Positions 54,161-63,600 of a DNA stretch of 64,000 nt are shown here, piece by piece. The DNA lies in contig NZ_JADKQA010000001.1 of the NCBI RefSeq assembly GCF_015351765.1, positions 62,001 to 126,000 on the forward strand. The letters run 5' to 3'. The notes under the pieces were generated by a model, which was not told the DNA's origin, made no database searches, and saw nothing but the letters and a program-made list of their open reading frames with translations. Source of the stretch: Clostridium vitabionis (GTDB lineage: Bacteria; Bacillota; Clostridia; Lachnospirales; Lachnospiraceae). Positions within the stretch are counted from its first letter, which is position 1. Every line of letters starts with the position of its first letter. The translations under genes were made by a program, and so were the position numbers.

Positions 54161-55447
54161 ATGACGGGATATTTTATCACCTTTATCATCATGGTCGGGG
54201 TCTTCATGGTGGGCTGTTTCAAGTTCAAGCTCCCGGTCGGCGTCTCGATGATGATTGCCGCACTCTGCGGCGCCATCGAGGGCGGCCTCGGCACTGAGAG
54301 CATCCGGATGATGGTTGAGGGGGAATTTGGTTATGTCGACACCATCCTGACGATCGGCAGCGCGATGATCTTCATGAAGGTCATCGAGGATTCCGGCGCC
54401 CTGGATGCGATGAGCAGTCTCATTATTGAAAAGTTCCATAAAGTTCCGGCGATCCTGCTGATCCTGATCATGCTGATCATTATGTTCCCCGGAATGATCA
54501 CCGGGTCTTCCACCGCGGCAGTTCTTTCCTCCGGCTCGATCATGGCGCCGATCCTTGCCCTCATGGGCATCGACGCGGTGACCGCCGGCTCCATTATCGC
54601 GATGGGCGCTCTGCTGGGCATGATTGCCCCGCCGGTGAACACCGCGGCGCTCATCATCTGCGCCGGCATCGATGTGCCGTATGTCGGATTTACCGGGCCG
54701 CTTGCCCTGATCACCTTCCCGCTCGCGATTCTCTTCGTCCTTATGCTCGGCTTAAAGCAGGCCAGGCACCTCGACTATGAAAAGCTGAAGCCGGCCCTGG
54801 TGAAGCAGGATGAGGTTCGGAAAACCTACGGTGCGAAGATCTACCTTCCGCTGCTCGTCCTTGTGATCCTGATGGTGCTTTTCAAGATCGTGAAGATCGG
54901 CGAGGATATCGGCATGCCGCTGATGTTCCTCATCAGTGCTGCCACCGGCCTTTTCACCGGAAAGAAGATCAATGTCCTTAAGACGGTTCCCGAGGCGGTC
55001 CGCACGGCGGCTCCGGTTATGGGCATCCTGATGGGCGTCGGCATGTTCATCGAGGTTATGACGGCAACCGGTGTCCGCGGCCTCGTGGTTATCAGCTGCC
55101 TTCGCCTTCCGTCCTTCCTCTGGCTTTTGGCCTGCTGTGTCAGCATCCCGCTGTTCGGCGCGGTATCGTCCTACGGCGCCTGCTCGGTTCTGGGCGTTCC
55201 CTTTGCCTATATCTACGCCTCGCTCCTCGGGGGAAATGCGGTTGTGGTTCTTGCGGCCATCAGCCTGATCGCCTCCGTCGGCGATATGATGCCGCCTACC
55301 GCGCTGGCAGGACTTTTTGCCGCCCAGGTGACCGGTGTCAAAGATTACACGAGAATTCTGAAGAAATGTCTTATTCCGATCGTGATTCTTCTTGTGTGGG
55401 CTGCGTTCTTCCTGGCCAAATCCAAGATGATCGCCGGGCTGTTCTGA
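54161..55447 (+). CDS. TRAP-like large permease (DctM-related)
   Basis: 428 residues, about twelve helices. DctM-like motifs: PVGVSMMIAALCGAIEGGLG, LILIMLIIMFPGMITGSSTA, AVLSSGSIMAPILALMGIDA, MGALLGMIAPPVNTAALIIC and PLFGAVSSYGACSVLGVPFA, GDMMPPTALAGLFAAQVTGV. No DctQ or DctP-type gene is adjacent; a 50-residue membrane protein follows instead. Likely carries a carboxylate or acyl-amino acid; the exact substrate is unknown. Confidence 0.85.
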   Translation: MTGYFITFIIMVGVFMVGCFKFKLPVGVSMMIAALCGAIEGGLGTESIRMMVEGEFGYVDTILTIGSAMIFMKVIEDSGALDAMSSLIIEKFHKVPAILLILIMLIIMFPGMITGSSTAAVLSSGSIMAPILALMGIDAVTAGSIIAMGALLGMIAPPVNTAALIICAGIDVPYVGFTGPLALITFPLAILFVLMLGLKQARHLDYEKLKPALVKQDEVRKTYGAKIYLPLLVLVILMVLFKIVKIGEDIGMPLMFLISAATGLFTGKKINVLKTVPEAVRTAAPVMGILMGVGMFIEVMTATGVRGLVVISCLRLPSFLWLLACCVSIPLFGAVSSYGACSVLGVPFAYIYASLLGGNAVVVLAAISLIASVGDMMPPTALAGLFAAQVTGVKDYTRILKKCLIPIVILLVWAAFFLAKSKMIAGLF

Positions 55448-55463
55448 AAGGGGGACGGAAAAT

Positions 55464-55616
55464 ATGGTGATCACAGTTATCTATATTCTCATTGCTGCCA
55501 TCATTTTCGCCAGCACTCTTTACAACATGATTTTTAAGGAGGAGAAGCTTGCGGATCAGATTAACGCGGCGATGATCCTGATTCCGCTTCTCCTTCGCAT
55601 CCTGATGATCAAATAA
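55464..55616 (+). CDS. Small membrane protein (50 residues) in the permease operon
   Basis: GGGGG lies just upstream of ATG 55464. The product MVITVIYILIAAIIFASTLY continues NMIFKEEKLADQINAAMILI and ends PLLLRILMIK: two hydrophobic segments separated by a short charged turn. Its stop overlaps the RBS (TAAGGAGG) of the next gene, and the permease stop is 16 bases upstream, so it is tightly built into the operon. It could replace the small DctQ subunit of a TRAP transporter. No family recognised. Confidence 0.8.
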   Translation: MVITVIYILIAAIIFASTLYNMIFKEEKLADQINAAMILIPLLLRILMIK

Positions 55617-55626
55617 GGAGGCCGGA

Positions 55627-56754
55627 ATGAAGAAAACTTACATGAGGGCGGCGGTGATTCTTGTCTGCGCCGCTTTGGTCGGAGGAATCGCCGGCTACAG
55701 CTTCTATAAGAAGAGACATTTTAAGGAAGACATTGTCCAGGGGGAAAATGTCACCGAGGTGTTCAATCTTTCCCGCTACAACCCGAACCTTGAGGGGACG
55801 GCAGGGGATACCGAGGTTTATGTTCTCAAGGGGGAGAAGGAGGGCGGTTCCCTGGTTGTCCTCGGCTCCACTCACGCCAATGAGCCGGCAGGCCATATGG
55901 CAGGCATTGTCCTTGAGGAAAATGCGAAGGTGAACGCGGGCACGATCTACGTGATTCCCAGCATTAACCATTCAGCGCTGACCCATAACGACGCGCTGGA
56001 CGGAAGCCCGCAGTACATGCATTTCACGACGCAGAGCGGGGAGACGAGGACCTTCCAGTACGGCTCCCGGGCCACCAATCCGATTGACCAGTGGCCGGAC
56101 CCGGATATCTACACGCACAAGTCCTCCGGGCAGACCCTTTCCGGCTCCGAGACAAGGAACCTGAACCGCTGCTACCCGGGTGTGGAGAACGGCACATTGT
56201 CCGAGGAAGTCGCCTACGCGGTGACCAACATGATCAACACGCTGGGAATCGACATGGAGATTGACCTCCACGAATCCAGTCCGGAGTACGCGGTGAATAA
56301 CGCCACTGTGGCCCACGAGCGCGCGATGACGATTGCCTCCGAGGGCGTCCTCGATCTTCAGCTGGAGGGAATCCAGATGAGCCTTGAACCCTCGCCGGTG
56401 ACCCTGCACGGCTTGACACACCGGGAGCTCGGCGACTATACTCACACATATGCACTGCTGATGGAGACCGGCAACCCGTCTCAGGGTCGTCTGCGCGGCA
56501 GAACCGATGAGGAGCTGGTCCTCACGGGAAAAGATCCCTGCTATGTGATTGCCAATGATCTCGGCCTGCTCTATGTGGACTACAGCTCCGGCGAATTCCC
56601 GATTGAGCTCCGCGTAGGCCGCCACCTCGCAGGCATCAGCGCCTACATCGATGCTTACAATAACAACAGCGATGCCGACAAGCAGATCGATGTCGAGGGA
56701 ATCCCGGCTTATGACGAGATGCTCTCCAACGGCGTGGGGTACTACCTTAAGTGA
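55627..56754 (+). CDS. Exported M14-type zinc hydrolase (aspartoacylase/succinylglutamate desuccinylase-like)
   Basis: 375 residues; AAGGAGG five bases before ATG 55627. One N-terminal helix (AAVILVCAALVGGIAGYSFY) anchors or exports it. Zinc-ligand motifs GSTHANEPAGHMAG (His, Glu) and DMEIDLHESS (His) and the segment LNRCYPGVENGTLSEEVAYA fit carboxypeptidase-like amidohydrolases of the AstE/AspA group. It could cut gamma-glutamyl chains or deacylate amino acids outside the cell. The genes on both sides suggest that products are taken up and split further. Confidence 0.8.
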   Translation: MKKTYMRAAVILVCAALVGGIAGYSFYKKRHFKEDIVQGENVTEVFNLSRYNPNLEGTAGDTEVYVLKGEKEGGSLVVLGSTHANEPAGHMAGIVLEENAKVNAGTIYVIPSINHSALTHNDALDGSPQYMHFTTQSGETRTFQYGSRATNPIDQWPDPDIYTHKSSGQTLSGSETRNLNRCYPGVENGTLSEEVAYAVTNMINTLGIDMEIDLHESSPEYAVNNATVAHERAMTIASEGVLDLQLEGIQMSLEPSPVTLHGLTHRELGDYTHTYALLMETGNPSQGRLRGRTDEELVLTGKDPCYVIANDLGLLYVDYSSGEFPIELRVGRHLAGISAYIDAYNNNSDADKQIDVEGIPAYDEMLSNGVGYYLK

Positions 56755-56858
56755 TTTCCCGTATGCCGCGGTAACCGGCTGTTCCTTTTCGACCCGGTCT
56801 TCTCAGGAGAATGCGCTGAGGGCGGAGAAAGGACAGACAGGAGACTGCGGCAAAAAGG

Positions 56859-57995
56859 ATGAGAAAAGAAAATCTGAAGAAAATAACTGAGCTGAGACAT
56901 AACCTGCACGCACATGCAGAGCTCTCGCTGCACGAAAATTGGACAAAGCAGTGCCTGATGGATTTCCTGGCGGAGAATACCAGCCTCGAGATTGTGGACC
57001 GGGGAAACTGGTTCTACGCACTGCGGGAGGGAAATGGCGCAGGAAGACGGATAGCCTTCCGCGCCGACATGGATGCGCTCCCCATTCCGGAGACGATCGC
57101 CCTTCCCTACGCGTCCTGCCATGCGGGAGTTGCCCACAAGTGCGGCCACGACGGACATTCCGCCGCGCTGGCTGGTCTTGCGCTCGAGCTGGATGAGGCG
57201 GGCAGAGAGAATCTGCCTGCCATTTTTCTGATCTTCCAGCCGGGGGAGGAGATCGGCGCGGGCGGAGAGGGCTGTTCCAGACTGCTGACCGAAGAGAACA
57301 TCGACGAAGTCTATGCCTTCCACAATCTCAGCGGATACCCTGCGGGCAGCATCGTGGTGCGGGACGGGCTCTCCCAGCCCGCATCGAAGGGACTCACGAT
57401 ACGGTTCCAGGGGAAGACCAGCCACGCCAGCTATCCGGAGGAGGGCAGAAATCCGGCCTTCGCCATGGCGGAGCTGGTGGATTTTATCCGAAGAGAAGGA
57501 GAAGGGCCCCACCGTGGCATGGTGCTGTGCACGATTGTCGGCATGAACTGCGGAAACGGCGATTTCGGCATATCGGCCGGCGATGGGAAGCTTTCCCTGA
57601 CTCTCCGCGCGGAGAACGAGGAGGAGATGGATCACCTCCAGGCGGCGCTGGAGGACAAGGCCGGAGCGGTCGGGAGACGGGACGGACTTGCGGTTACATT
57701 TTCCCAGTCCGACTACTTCCCGGAGACGAGAAATCACCCGAAGTGCCTGAAAAAGGTGGAGGCGGCGGCAGAGCGGCTGGGCAGGCCGGTCATCCATATG
57801 GAGGAACTCTGGCGTGCCTCCGAGGATTTCGGCTGGTATTTGAAGCGGTGCCCGGGCGCGATCTTCTATATCGGGAACGGGGAGAACTACCCGGCACTTC
57901 ACACCACGGATTATGACTTCAACGACGGTATTCTGGAGACTGCCGTGGACATGTTCTGGCAGCTGGCTATTTCCAGCGGGATTTCTCAAAAATAA
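56859..57995 (+). CDS. M20-family amidohydrolase/peptidase
   Basis: 378 residues, cytoplasmic. Metal-binding motifs FRADMDALPIPET, HKCGHDGHSAALAGL, LIFQPGEEIGAGGEG, YAFHNLSG and LHTTDYDFND, with dimerisation-domain GKTSHASYPEEGRNPAFAMA. It belongs to the M20D group that removes acyl or amino acids from amide-linked conjugates. AAAAAGG precedes ATG 56859, 104 bases after the previous stop. Last gene of the operon; a final step in use of imported amides is likely. Confidence 0.9.
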   Translation: MRKENLKKITELRHNLHAHAELSLHENWTKQCLMDFLAENTSLEIVDRGNWFYALREGNGAGRRIAFRADMDALPIPETIALPYASCHAGVAHKCGHDGHSAALAGLALELDEAGRENLPAIFLIFQPGEEIGAGGEGCSRLLTEENIDEVYAFHNLSGYPAGSIVVRDGLSQPASKGLTIRFQGKTSHASYPEEGRNPAFAMAELVDFIRREGEGPHRGMVLCTIVGMNCGNGDFGISAGDGKLSLTLRAENEEEMDHLQAALEDKAGAVGRRDGLAVTFSQSDYFPETRNHPKCLKKVEAAAERLGRPVIHMEELWRASEDFGWYLKRCPGAIFYIGNGENYPALHTTDYDFNDGILETAVDMFWQLAISSGISQK

Positions 57996-58031
57996 AATAG
58001 TCTGAAATCCAATGATAGAAATCTCAGGTAA

Positions 58032-59216
58032 ATTGCAATAACAAGTTGGACACCCTCCGCTAGGCAGTAGCCTGGTAGATTCGGTCGATTTCCTCCTCGA
58101 AGATTTCATCCGGGGTTCTGTAACCCAGGATCTTCCGTGGGAGGCAGTTACACCAGGTCTCCACATCGGAGATCTGCTGACCGGTAAAGTCATCAATCCG
58201 CTTACCCTTTGGTATGAACCTTCTGATCAGGCCGTTATGCCGCTCTACGGTTCCCTTATCGCAGGATGTGTAGGGATGGGCATAGTAGACAAGCGTATCA
58301 GCCATCTTCTCAAGTTCTGAAAGGTCGGCGAATTCCGAACCGTTATCGGTCGTAATCGTTTTGAACACTTCACCGAAGTGTTCGCTGTAAGTCTCCTGAA
58401 GCTGTTTAATTGCCTTCATGACACACGCTGATGTCTTGTTTGCAATAGGAAGCATCAGGAACTCACGGCTTTTGCGTTCAGCAAGAGTGAGCAGGACCTG
58501 GTCATCCCGGGTTTTGGCACCCAATACGAGGTCACATTCCCAGTGCCCGAATTCCTCACGGGACTCGATCTCTCTGGGACGTTCCTCAATGCTGCGACCC
58601 AGCTTTTTCTTGTTGATCCGAACTCTATGTTTCTTGGACTTACGCTTCAGCTTTTCAGGAAGGTTATGGTTCCTGATGCCAAAGAGGCCAAGATCAACAT
58701 AGCGGTAAAGCGTTTTTGTGCAGACGATCTGCTCTCTGGTAAATTCACCATCGAGAACAGCGCGTCCAGTGCAGGCGTCCAATGACCAGCCATCTTCTGT
58801 AAAGTGTTTCAGCACATACTCCAGAAACGCTGATCTGCTCAGGAAGTCATAATGCCGGCAACTGTGCTTTCGGTTGTCCTCATAGGCTTTCTGACCGGCA
58901 GACGCCTTATAACGGGTCACATGGCCGTTATACAAGGCAACGGAGCCACGTGCTATTTCGTTCGAGACAGTGTTCGGTGAGCAGCCGATCTCACGGGCAA
59001 TTGCCCGGATGGAGTAGTGGTCTTTAAGACGAATCTGAATAAGAACCCGTTCCTCATACGAAAGATGTTTGCCTTTTATATGGGAAGATATGGTAGAATG
59101 AGAGTAGTCCATGGTGGCGATTCTCCTGTAGAAAGTTTGTTGTGGTGACTTACATTCTACCAAAGATCCTGCCATGGATCTTTATTTTATTCAGATGTCC
59201 AACTTCATTTTACAAT
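58032..59216 (-). mobile_element. IS30-family insertion sequence
   Basis: About 1.19 kb with imperfect terminal inverted repeats (17 of 21 matches): 58032-58052 and 59196-59216, both with core AAGTTGGACA reading inward. One transposase gene fills it. No clear target-site duplication is seen at the exact ends. Its right end cuts into the toxin-like gene. Confidence 0.85.
58060..59112 (-). CDS. IS30-family transposase
   Basis: ATG 59112 with AGGAG upstream; 350 residues. N-terminal helix-turn-helix (LSYEERVLIQIRLKDHYSIR, AIAREIGCSPNTVSNEI) and DDE catalytic core: Asp in FGHWECDLVLG, Asp in TTDNGSEFADL, Glu in DKGTVERHNGLIRRF. The ending ILGYRTPDEIFEEEIDRI is typical. Frame intact, so the element may be active. 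Confidence 0.95.
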   Translation of the reverse strand: MDYSHSTISSHIKGKHLSYEERVLIQIRLKDHYSIRAIAREIGCSPNTVSNEIARGSVALYNGHVTRYKASAGQKAYEDNRKHSCRHYDFLSRSAFLEYVLKHFTEDGWSLDACTGRAVLDGEFTREQIVCTKTLYRYVDLGLFGIRNHNLPEKLKRKSKKHRVRINKKKLGRSIEERPREIESREEFGHWECDLVLGAKTRDDQVLLTLAERKSREFLMLPIANKTSACVMKAIKQLQETYSEHFGEVFKTITTDNGSEFADLSELEKMADTLVYYAHPYTSCDKGTVERHNGLIRRFIPKGKRIDDFTGQQISDVETWCNCLPRKILGYRTPDEIFEEEIDRIYQATA

Positions 59217-59535
59217 CGGCGATCGAAAAATTGTTTCTCTGCCAAAGGGAACTCTTCTCTGGAGATTTGGAAATCCAGAAGGAAAATTTACGACAAAGAA
59301 TGAAACCGAGTATAACGAGTTGAGCCTGCCATGGAAAATTGAAACTGTAGAATTCCATGTATACATTGTGATTTCTGGACATCTGACAGTGCAGGAAATT
59401 CCATTAAGCGTGCAAGAAGGCAGATCAGCCGCTATGTTTGGAAGAAAAGGCGGTGGAGTACAATACATGCATTTCCGCAATATGAATATGGAAATGAGGG
59501 AAGGATTTTTACAGGAGGTCATTTATGACAGATAA
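59217..59535 (+). pseudogene. 5'-truncated toxin gene with TNT-like domain (NAD glycohydrolase family)
   Basis: The frame is open across the IS end and reads GDRKIVSLPKGTLLWRFGNP, EGKFTTKNETEYNELSLPWK, VEFHVYIV, then IPLSVQEGRSAAMFGRKGGG and VQYMHF before the stop. This order (FG-x-EG-xF, ELSLP, YHVY, FG-x-GGG-x-QY) is that of TNT domains such as the CpnT toxin of mycobacteria, which hydrolyses NAD; the conserved Gln of GGGxQY is kept. The N-terminal part and any secretion domain were lost at the IS30 junction. The immunity-position gene overlaps its end by 11 bases. Confidence 0.7.
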
Positions 59536-59818
59536 GATTAACCGGACCATATTTTCAGCAATGGAAACGTTATTGGAAGAAAATTTTTATGCTTCAGCAT
59601 ACAGCTTATCCGGCTATAAAGAATCTGCCTGCTGCCTTGAAAAAGATCATGCCGGCTGGAATGTATATACCGGAGAAAGAAATAATCAGTATGATCTGAA
59701 GCATTATGGAAATCTTACGGAGGCATTTTTTGATATGTTGAACAGGCTTTGCGTAAGCAGCGAGGAGGAAGAAAAAATAAAAGACGCATTCTTTGAGAAA
59801 ATTGTCAGGGTAGCGTAA
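59525..59818 (+). CDS. Small protein in immunity position of the toxin remnant
   Basis: 97 residues; AGGAGG (in the toxin end) precedes ATG 59525. Acidic and cytoplasmic: TIFSAMETLLEENFYASAYS, CLEKDHAGWNVYTGERNNQY, FDMLNRLCVSSEEEEKIKDA. Overlap with the toxin gene and composition fit an immunity protein of a polymorphic toxin system; it recalls the Imm59-type layout but the family is not certain. Codon use is AT-rich compared with neighbours, a sign of transfer. Confidence 0.65.
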   Translation: MTDKINRTIFSAMETLLEENFYASAYSLSGYKESACCLEKDHAGWNVYTGERNNQYDLKHYGNLTEAFFDMLNRLCVSSEEEEKIKDAFFEKIVRVA

Positions 59819-59834
59819 TAAACTCATTACATGC

Positions 59835-59868
59835 AGGCATCGGCATTGTCCGGTGCCTTTCTTTTTTG
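59835..59868 (+). terminator. Terminator after the immunity gene
   Basis: AGGCATCGG (59835-59843) pairs with CCGGTGCCT (59850-59858) with one wobble, followed by TTCTTTTTT. Confidence 0.8.
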
Positions 59869-59943
59869 TACAGAAACTTACAATAAATCATTTTATAATT
59901 AAAAATATAATATTATTTACAGTAAATAACATTCAAGTTAATC

Positions 59944-59972
59944 TTGACTTTTTCAGCGATATCTTCGATAAT
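59944..59972 (+). promoter_or_regulatory. Promoter-like sequence upstream of the surface protein
   Basis: TTGACT (59944-59949), 17-base spacer, GATAAT (59967-59972). If used, the leader RNA is over 600 bases long. Confidence 0.45.
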
Positions 59973-60012
59973 ATCTTTACAAAATCTTAATACCTGTGAA
60001 TGAAATATGTTA

Positions 60013-60040
60013 GCTGTATTACGGGAATACAGCATTTTTA
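60013..60040 (+). terminator. Terminator-like hairpin in the leader
   Basis: GCTGTATT (60013-60020) pairs perfectly with AATACAGC (60026-60033), followed by ATTTTT. It lies about 40 bases after the promoter-like site, so it could act as an attenuator. Confidence 0.6.
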
Positions 60041-60252
60041 ACTTAGACAGCACGAAATTCGCGGCTTTTGAACAAACTTATCATTATATACATATAACCA
60101 TAAGCGCCTGTTCGGCACCGCCAGCATGAGTTTTTCTAATATAGGGCATAATTTTCGGACTCTCCAGGGAAGGCTGAATAGACGCAGGTAATCTGCACAG
60201 ACTGTGTTTATTTTGGGGGTTGATCATTATGCTCACTTATTCCACAATCTCT

Positions 60253-60346
<94 letters not shown>

Positions 60347-60434
60347 GTAGTCTGATTTATTTTTGTGCCCAGAATTCTATTGCCTGTTTTGGCGAGATCC
60401 CTAGTCGGAGACTGCTCACTGGAACCCCAGTGGG

Positions 60435-60450
60435 AAGCCTCCGGCTTTTT
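60435..60450 (+). terminator. Short hairpin with T-run between repeat and surface gene
   Basis: AAGCC (60435-60439) pairs with GGCTT (60443-60447) around TCC, followed by TTT and a second T-run at 60455-60460. A CACTGG/CCAGTG hairpin lies just upstream (60417-60432). Confidence 0.4.
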
Positions 60451-60633
60451 GCGCTTTTTTGGAAGACGACACGGTTTCTGAAGATATGCAGGCGGAAATT
60501 CCCAGACTTCTATGATTGGGTAAGCACCTGCATTTTCTGGCGCCTGAAGCACCCTCCTGCCCGATGGGGAGGAACGGGAATACTCTTGTTACCGTAATTT
60601 TGGCAGTTTGAGTTGATGTTTTGGGGTAGTGTT

Positions 60634-63600
60634 ATGGAAAAGAAAAATTGGGGAAAGAAAATCATATGCAGTCTGTTGATTCTGTCCATGCTTCTGACCT
60701 CCTCCAATTTCACCACGATGAGATTGCTGGCGGATACGATCACCGGGAGCACGGCGGAGGAGACGGAAGTACGTAATACTGAGGCAAAGAAGGACGATTC
60801 GGCGGACGAGGAAAGTCCTGATGCGGCGGAGATGGAGCAGGTTGAAGAACTCTCCGGCAGCGGCGCAGCTGAGGATGTCGGGACAGAGGCTGCGGAAGAT
60901 ACCGGGAATTCCGGCAATCCCATGACGGAGGCGGAGGAGTATGCCGATGCTGCGGTCAGCCTCAGCGATTTTGCCGTCAGCAGTGTCAATTCTGCCGGGT
61001 CATCAGCTGAAGATAACGATTCCGAGGCAAGCGAGAGCGATCTTCCGCGCAGTAATGCCAAAACGGCGGAAACACTGGAGAATGACCTGCTCATCGCAGA
61101 CGCGTCGTCCGCAGACGCCGGCACAGAGTCTGCCGAGGAGACCGTGGACACCATTGATCCGGACGCCTCGGGTACAGCATGGCAGTATTCCCAGTATTAT
61201 ATCAGCTACGAAGGGGCCAGGGCGACGACCAAGAATAAGACGCAGCTGGACCTGATCGGGAACTGCATTGAATCCAAGCAGACGGTGAAATATCAGTTCC
61301 AGTTTCACAATGATGAGGATTATCAGGCGGGCGATGTCCGGATCTGTCTTCCCTACTACCTTTACAATGACCGGGATGGAAACGGAGTTGCGCCTTCCGG
61401 CGTGGGCGTCCCGAGGGCACCGAAGGAGAGTAAAGACAACGACTTTAATTACTCCGTAGAGACGATAGACGGCGTGCGGACTCTCGTATTTACCAATGTG
61501 CGGGCGATACCGGCCGGATCGAACAATATTGTGCAGGTTAAGTATGATCTGGACGATATGGCGACCATCGATGGGACCACCTGGGAGATTAAGCCGTCCA
61601 TCACGGTCTGTGGGATTGAGGGCACAGAGGACAAGCTGGGAAATGTGCTGACCGGCAGTATGGATACCCAGACGCAGCTCATGCAGGTCACGAAGAACCC
61701 TTACGGAAACGCCACGGAGATTTACCCGCCGGAACTGTTCGAGACCTACCAGGTCCAGAAATGGATCGGCAGCGGAATTTCCCTGCCGGAGAATTTCGAT
61801 GACTACCGGTACATGGTATGGATCACGGCGGTGGTGTCCCAGGCGGACCAGCCGTGGACGATGACGATCAAGGATACGCCGTCCAACAACGGCATTGTGC
61901 TTGCACAGTTCCTCTCGGATTATAAAACGGAGTCTTCCGCGAAATCTCCGGTGACCGCGGGGGATACGATTGTCCAGAGTGAACAGAGGAAATACAACTC
62001 GACATTTTACGTTTATTCGGTCACGGCATACCCTAAGGCGGATTTCCCCGATGATCTCACCATCCACAATACCATCGACGTGACCATGACGGGGACCGAT
62101 GACAAGATTGACCATGTTCTCAGCAGCACGGCATCCTGGGTGTGGGAGGAGTATCAGAGAAAGCCACATCTGGGCTACATCCATATCCACAAAGTCTACA
62201 ATCACCCCGGCGTGGCAAAGGACACTGCGGTGGAACCGGCGTTTCTGGATGTGCTGAAAGCCTCCATGGATCAGGGCAGCGACCAGGCGCTGCCGTACTC
62301 GTGGACAGTCAGCATCGATGGCGACCGGACGGACGAGCGGTTTGACCACCCGGACTATTCCTATACCTATGCCCTGATGGATGATCTGCAGTATGCGGAC
62401 ACGAACCGGAATCAGTACCGGTTAATGTCCTATGAGGACTATTACTACAAGGATATCTCTTTCCGAAATACAGAAAGATCTCTGGTGGATATTTACGGCG
62501 ATCAGAGCGAGACGGCAGTCGACGGGGAAGAGTTCCGGATTTATGTCATGACGGCTGCGCAGCCTGGGGAATGGCAGCTGACGGACACGGTCGCCTATGG
62601 CGATATCAATCAGTATCAAATCCCGGACAGCTGGTATTCCGAGGGAATTTACCGGATCAAGGCCGAACATAAAACCCAGTCCGGCATCTTCTCGTTCCGG
62701 ATCAACGCCACGACGGTTCTTCGGGCGGATTCCCCGCTCTTTACCTCGTACACGTCGGATTCCTCTGTGTCGCAGATCCGGATCTGCAATGTGTGTGCGG
62801 AGGCGGCTCTGGTGGACGGGCAGTACCGCTCCGAGCGCGGAGGGAGATGGCCCACGTCGACGGATGTCAGCGTGGACGATTATGATCAGGAAAATTACGG
62901 CTGTCTGACCGTTCGGGACTTTGACACCGTAACGCTGACACAGGTAAAGGAAAATAATGGCGTCAGCAAAACGGTATACTCTCAGAACAATCCAAACGAA
63001 GGCAAGGTAAACCTCACTTACAATCTGGCAGGCTGGGATGGTTATCAGCTGTACAGTCCTTCCGTACAGACGATACTCTCGGATGCCGGTATCGTCCCGG
63101 ATAAAAATCGGGATCAGGTCGTCCTCTACGATCTGCTGCCGCTGGGCGTCACCTTTGACGCCTCGGAGTCGGTGACTGTCGGGAGACTGACATCGGACAA
63201 GTATAAGAACTCGGCAGGTTCCTGGGATAAGAAGAATGTATCCGTGACCTACGAGGTGACGGATAACTACCGGGGCAGCGGGCGCCAGATGGTCCGGTTC
63301 ATCATCACAGGAACCGAATCGGACAGCAGCTTTACCGAATATTCCTATCCCAACGGGTATATCTGGGGATGCGGCTACGGTGTAAGTTTCAGCGCCTATT
63401 ATCTGTGGAAGGACCGGGATATCGCCAGCGCCGGCGTAAATGTCATGGCCTACACGGTCAAGGACCGCCTGAAAGGCGACGGCACTTACAAGGACGATGG
63501 CACCGGCGTACCCCTCTCTGTCGGCAAGGATACTTCCGGGCAGAGTTATTTCTATGATCCCGAGGATGACGGAATTTCTGAGCAGGCCACAGTAAAGTAC

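Noticed and set aside
60401-60454. Possible c-di-GMP (GEMM-I) riboswitch, because of the phrase aagcctccggc after short hairpins
   Set aside because: Only that short core resembles the motif; the rest of the conserved helices and tetraloop-receptor bases is not there.
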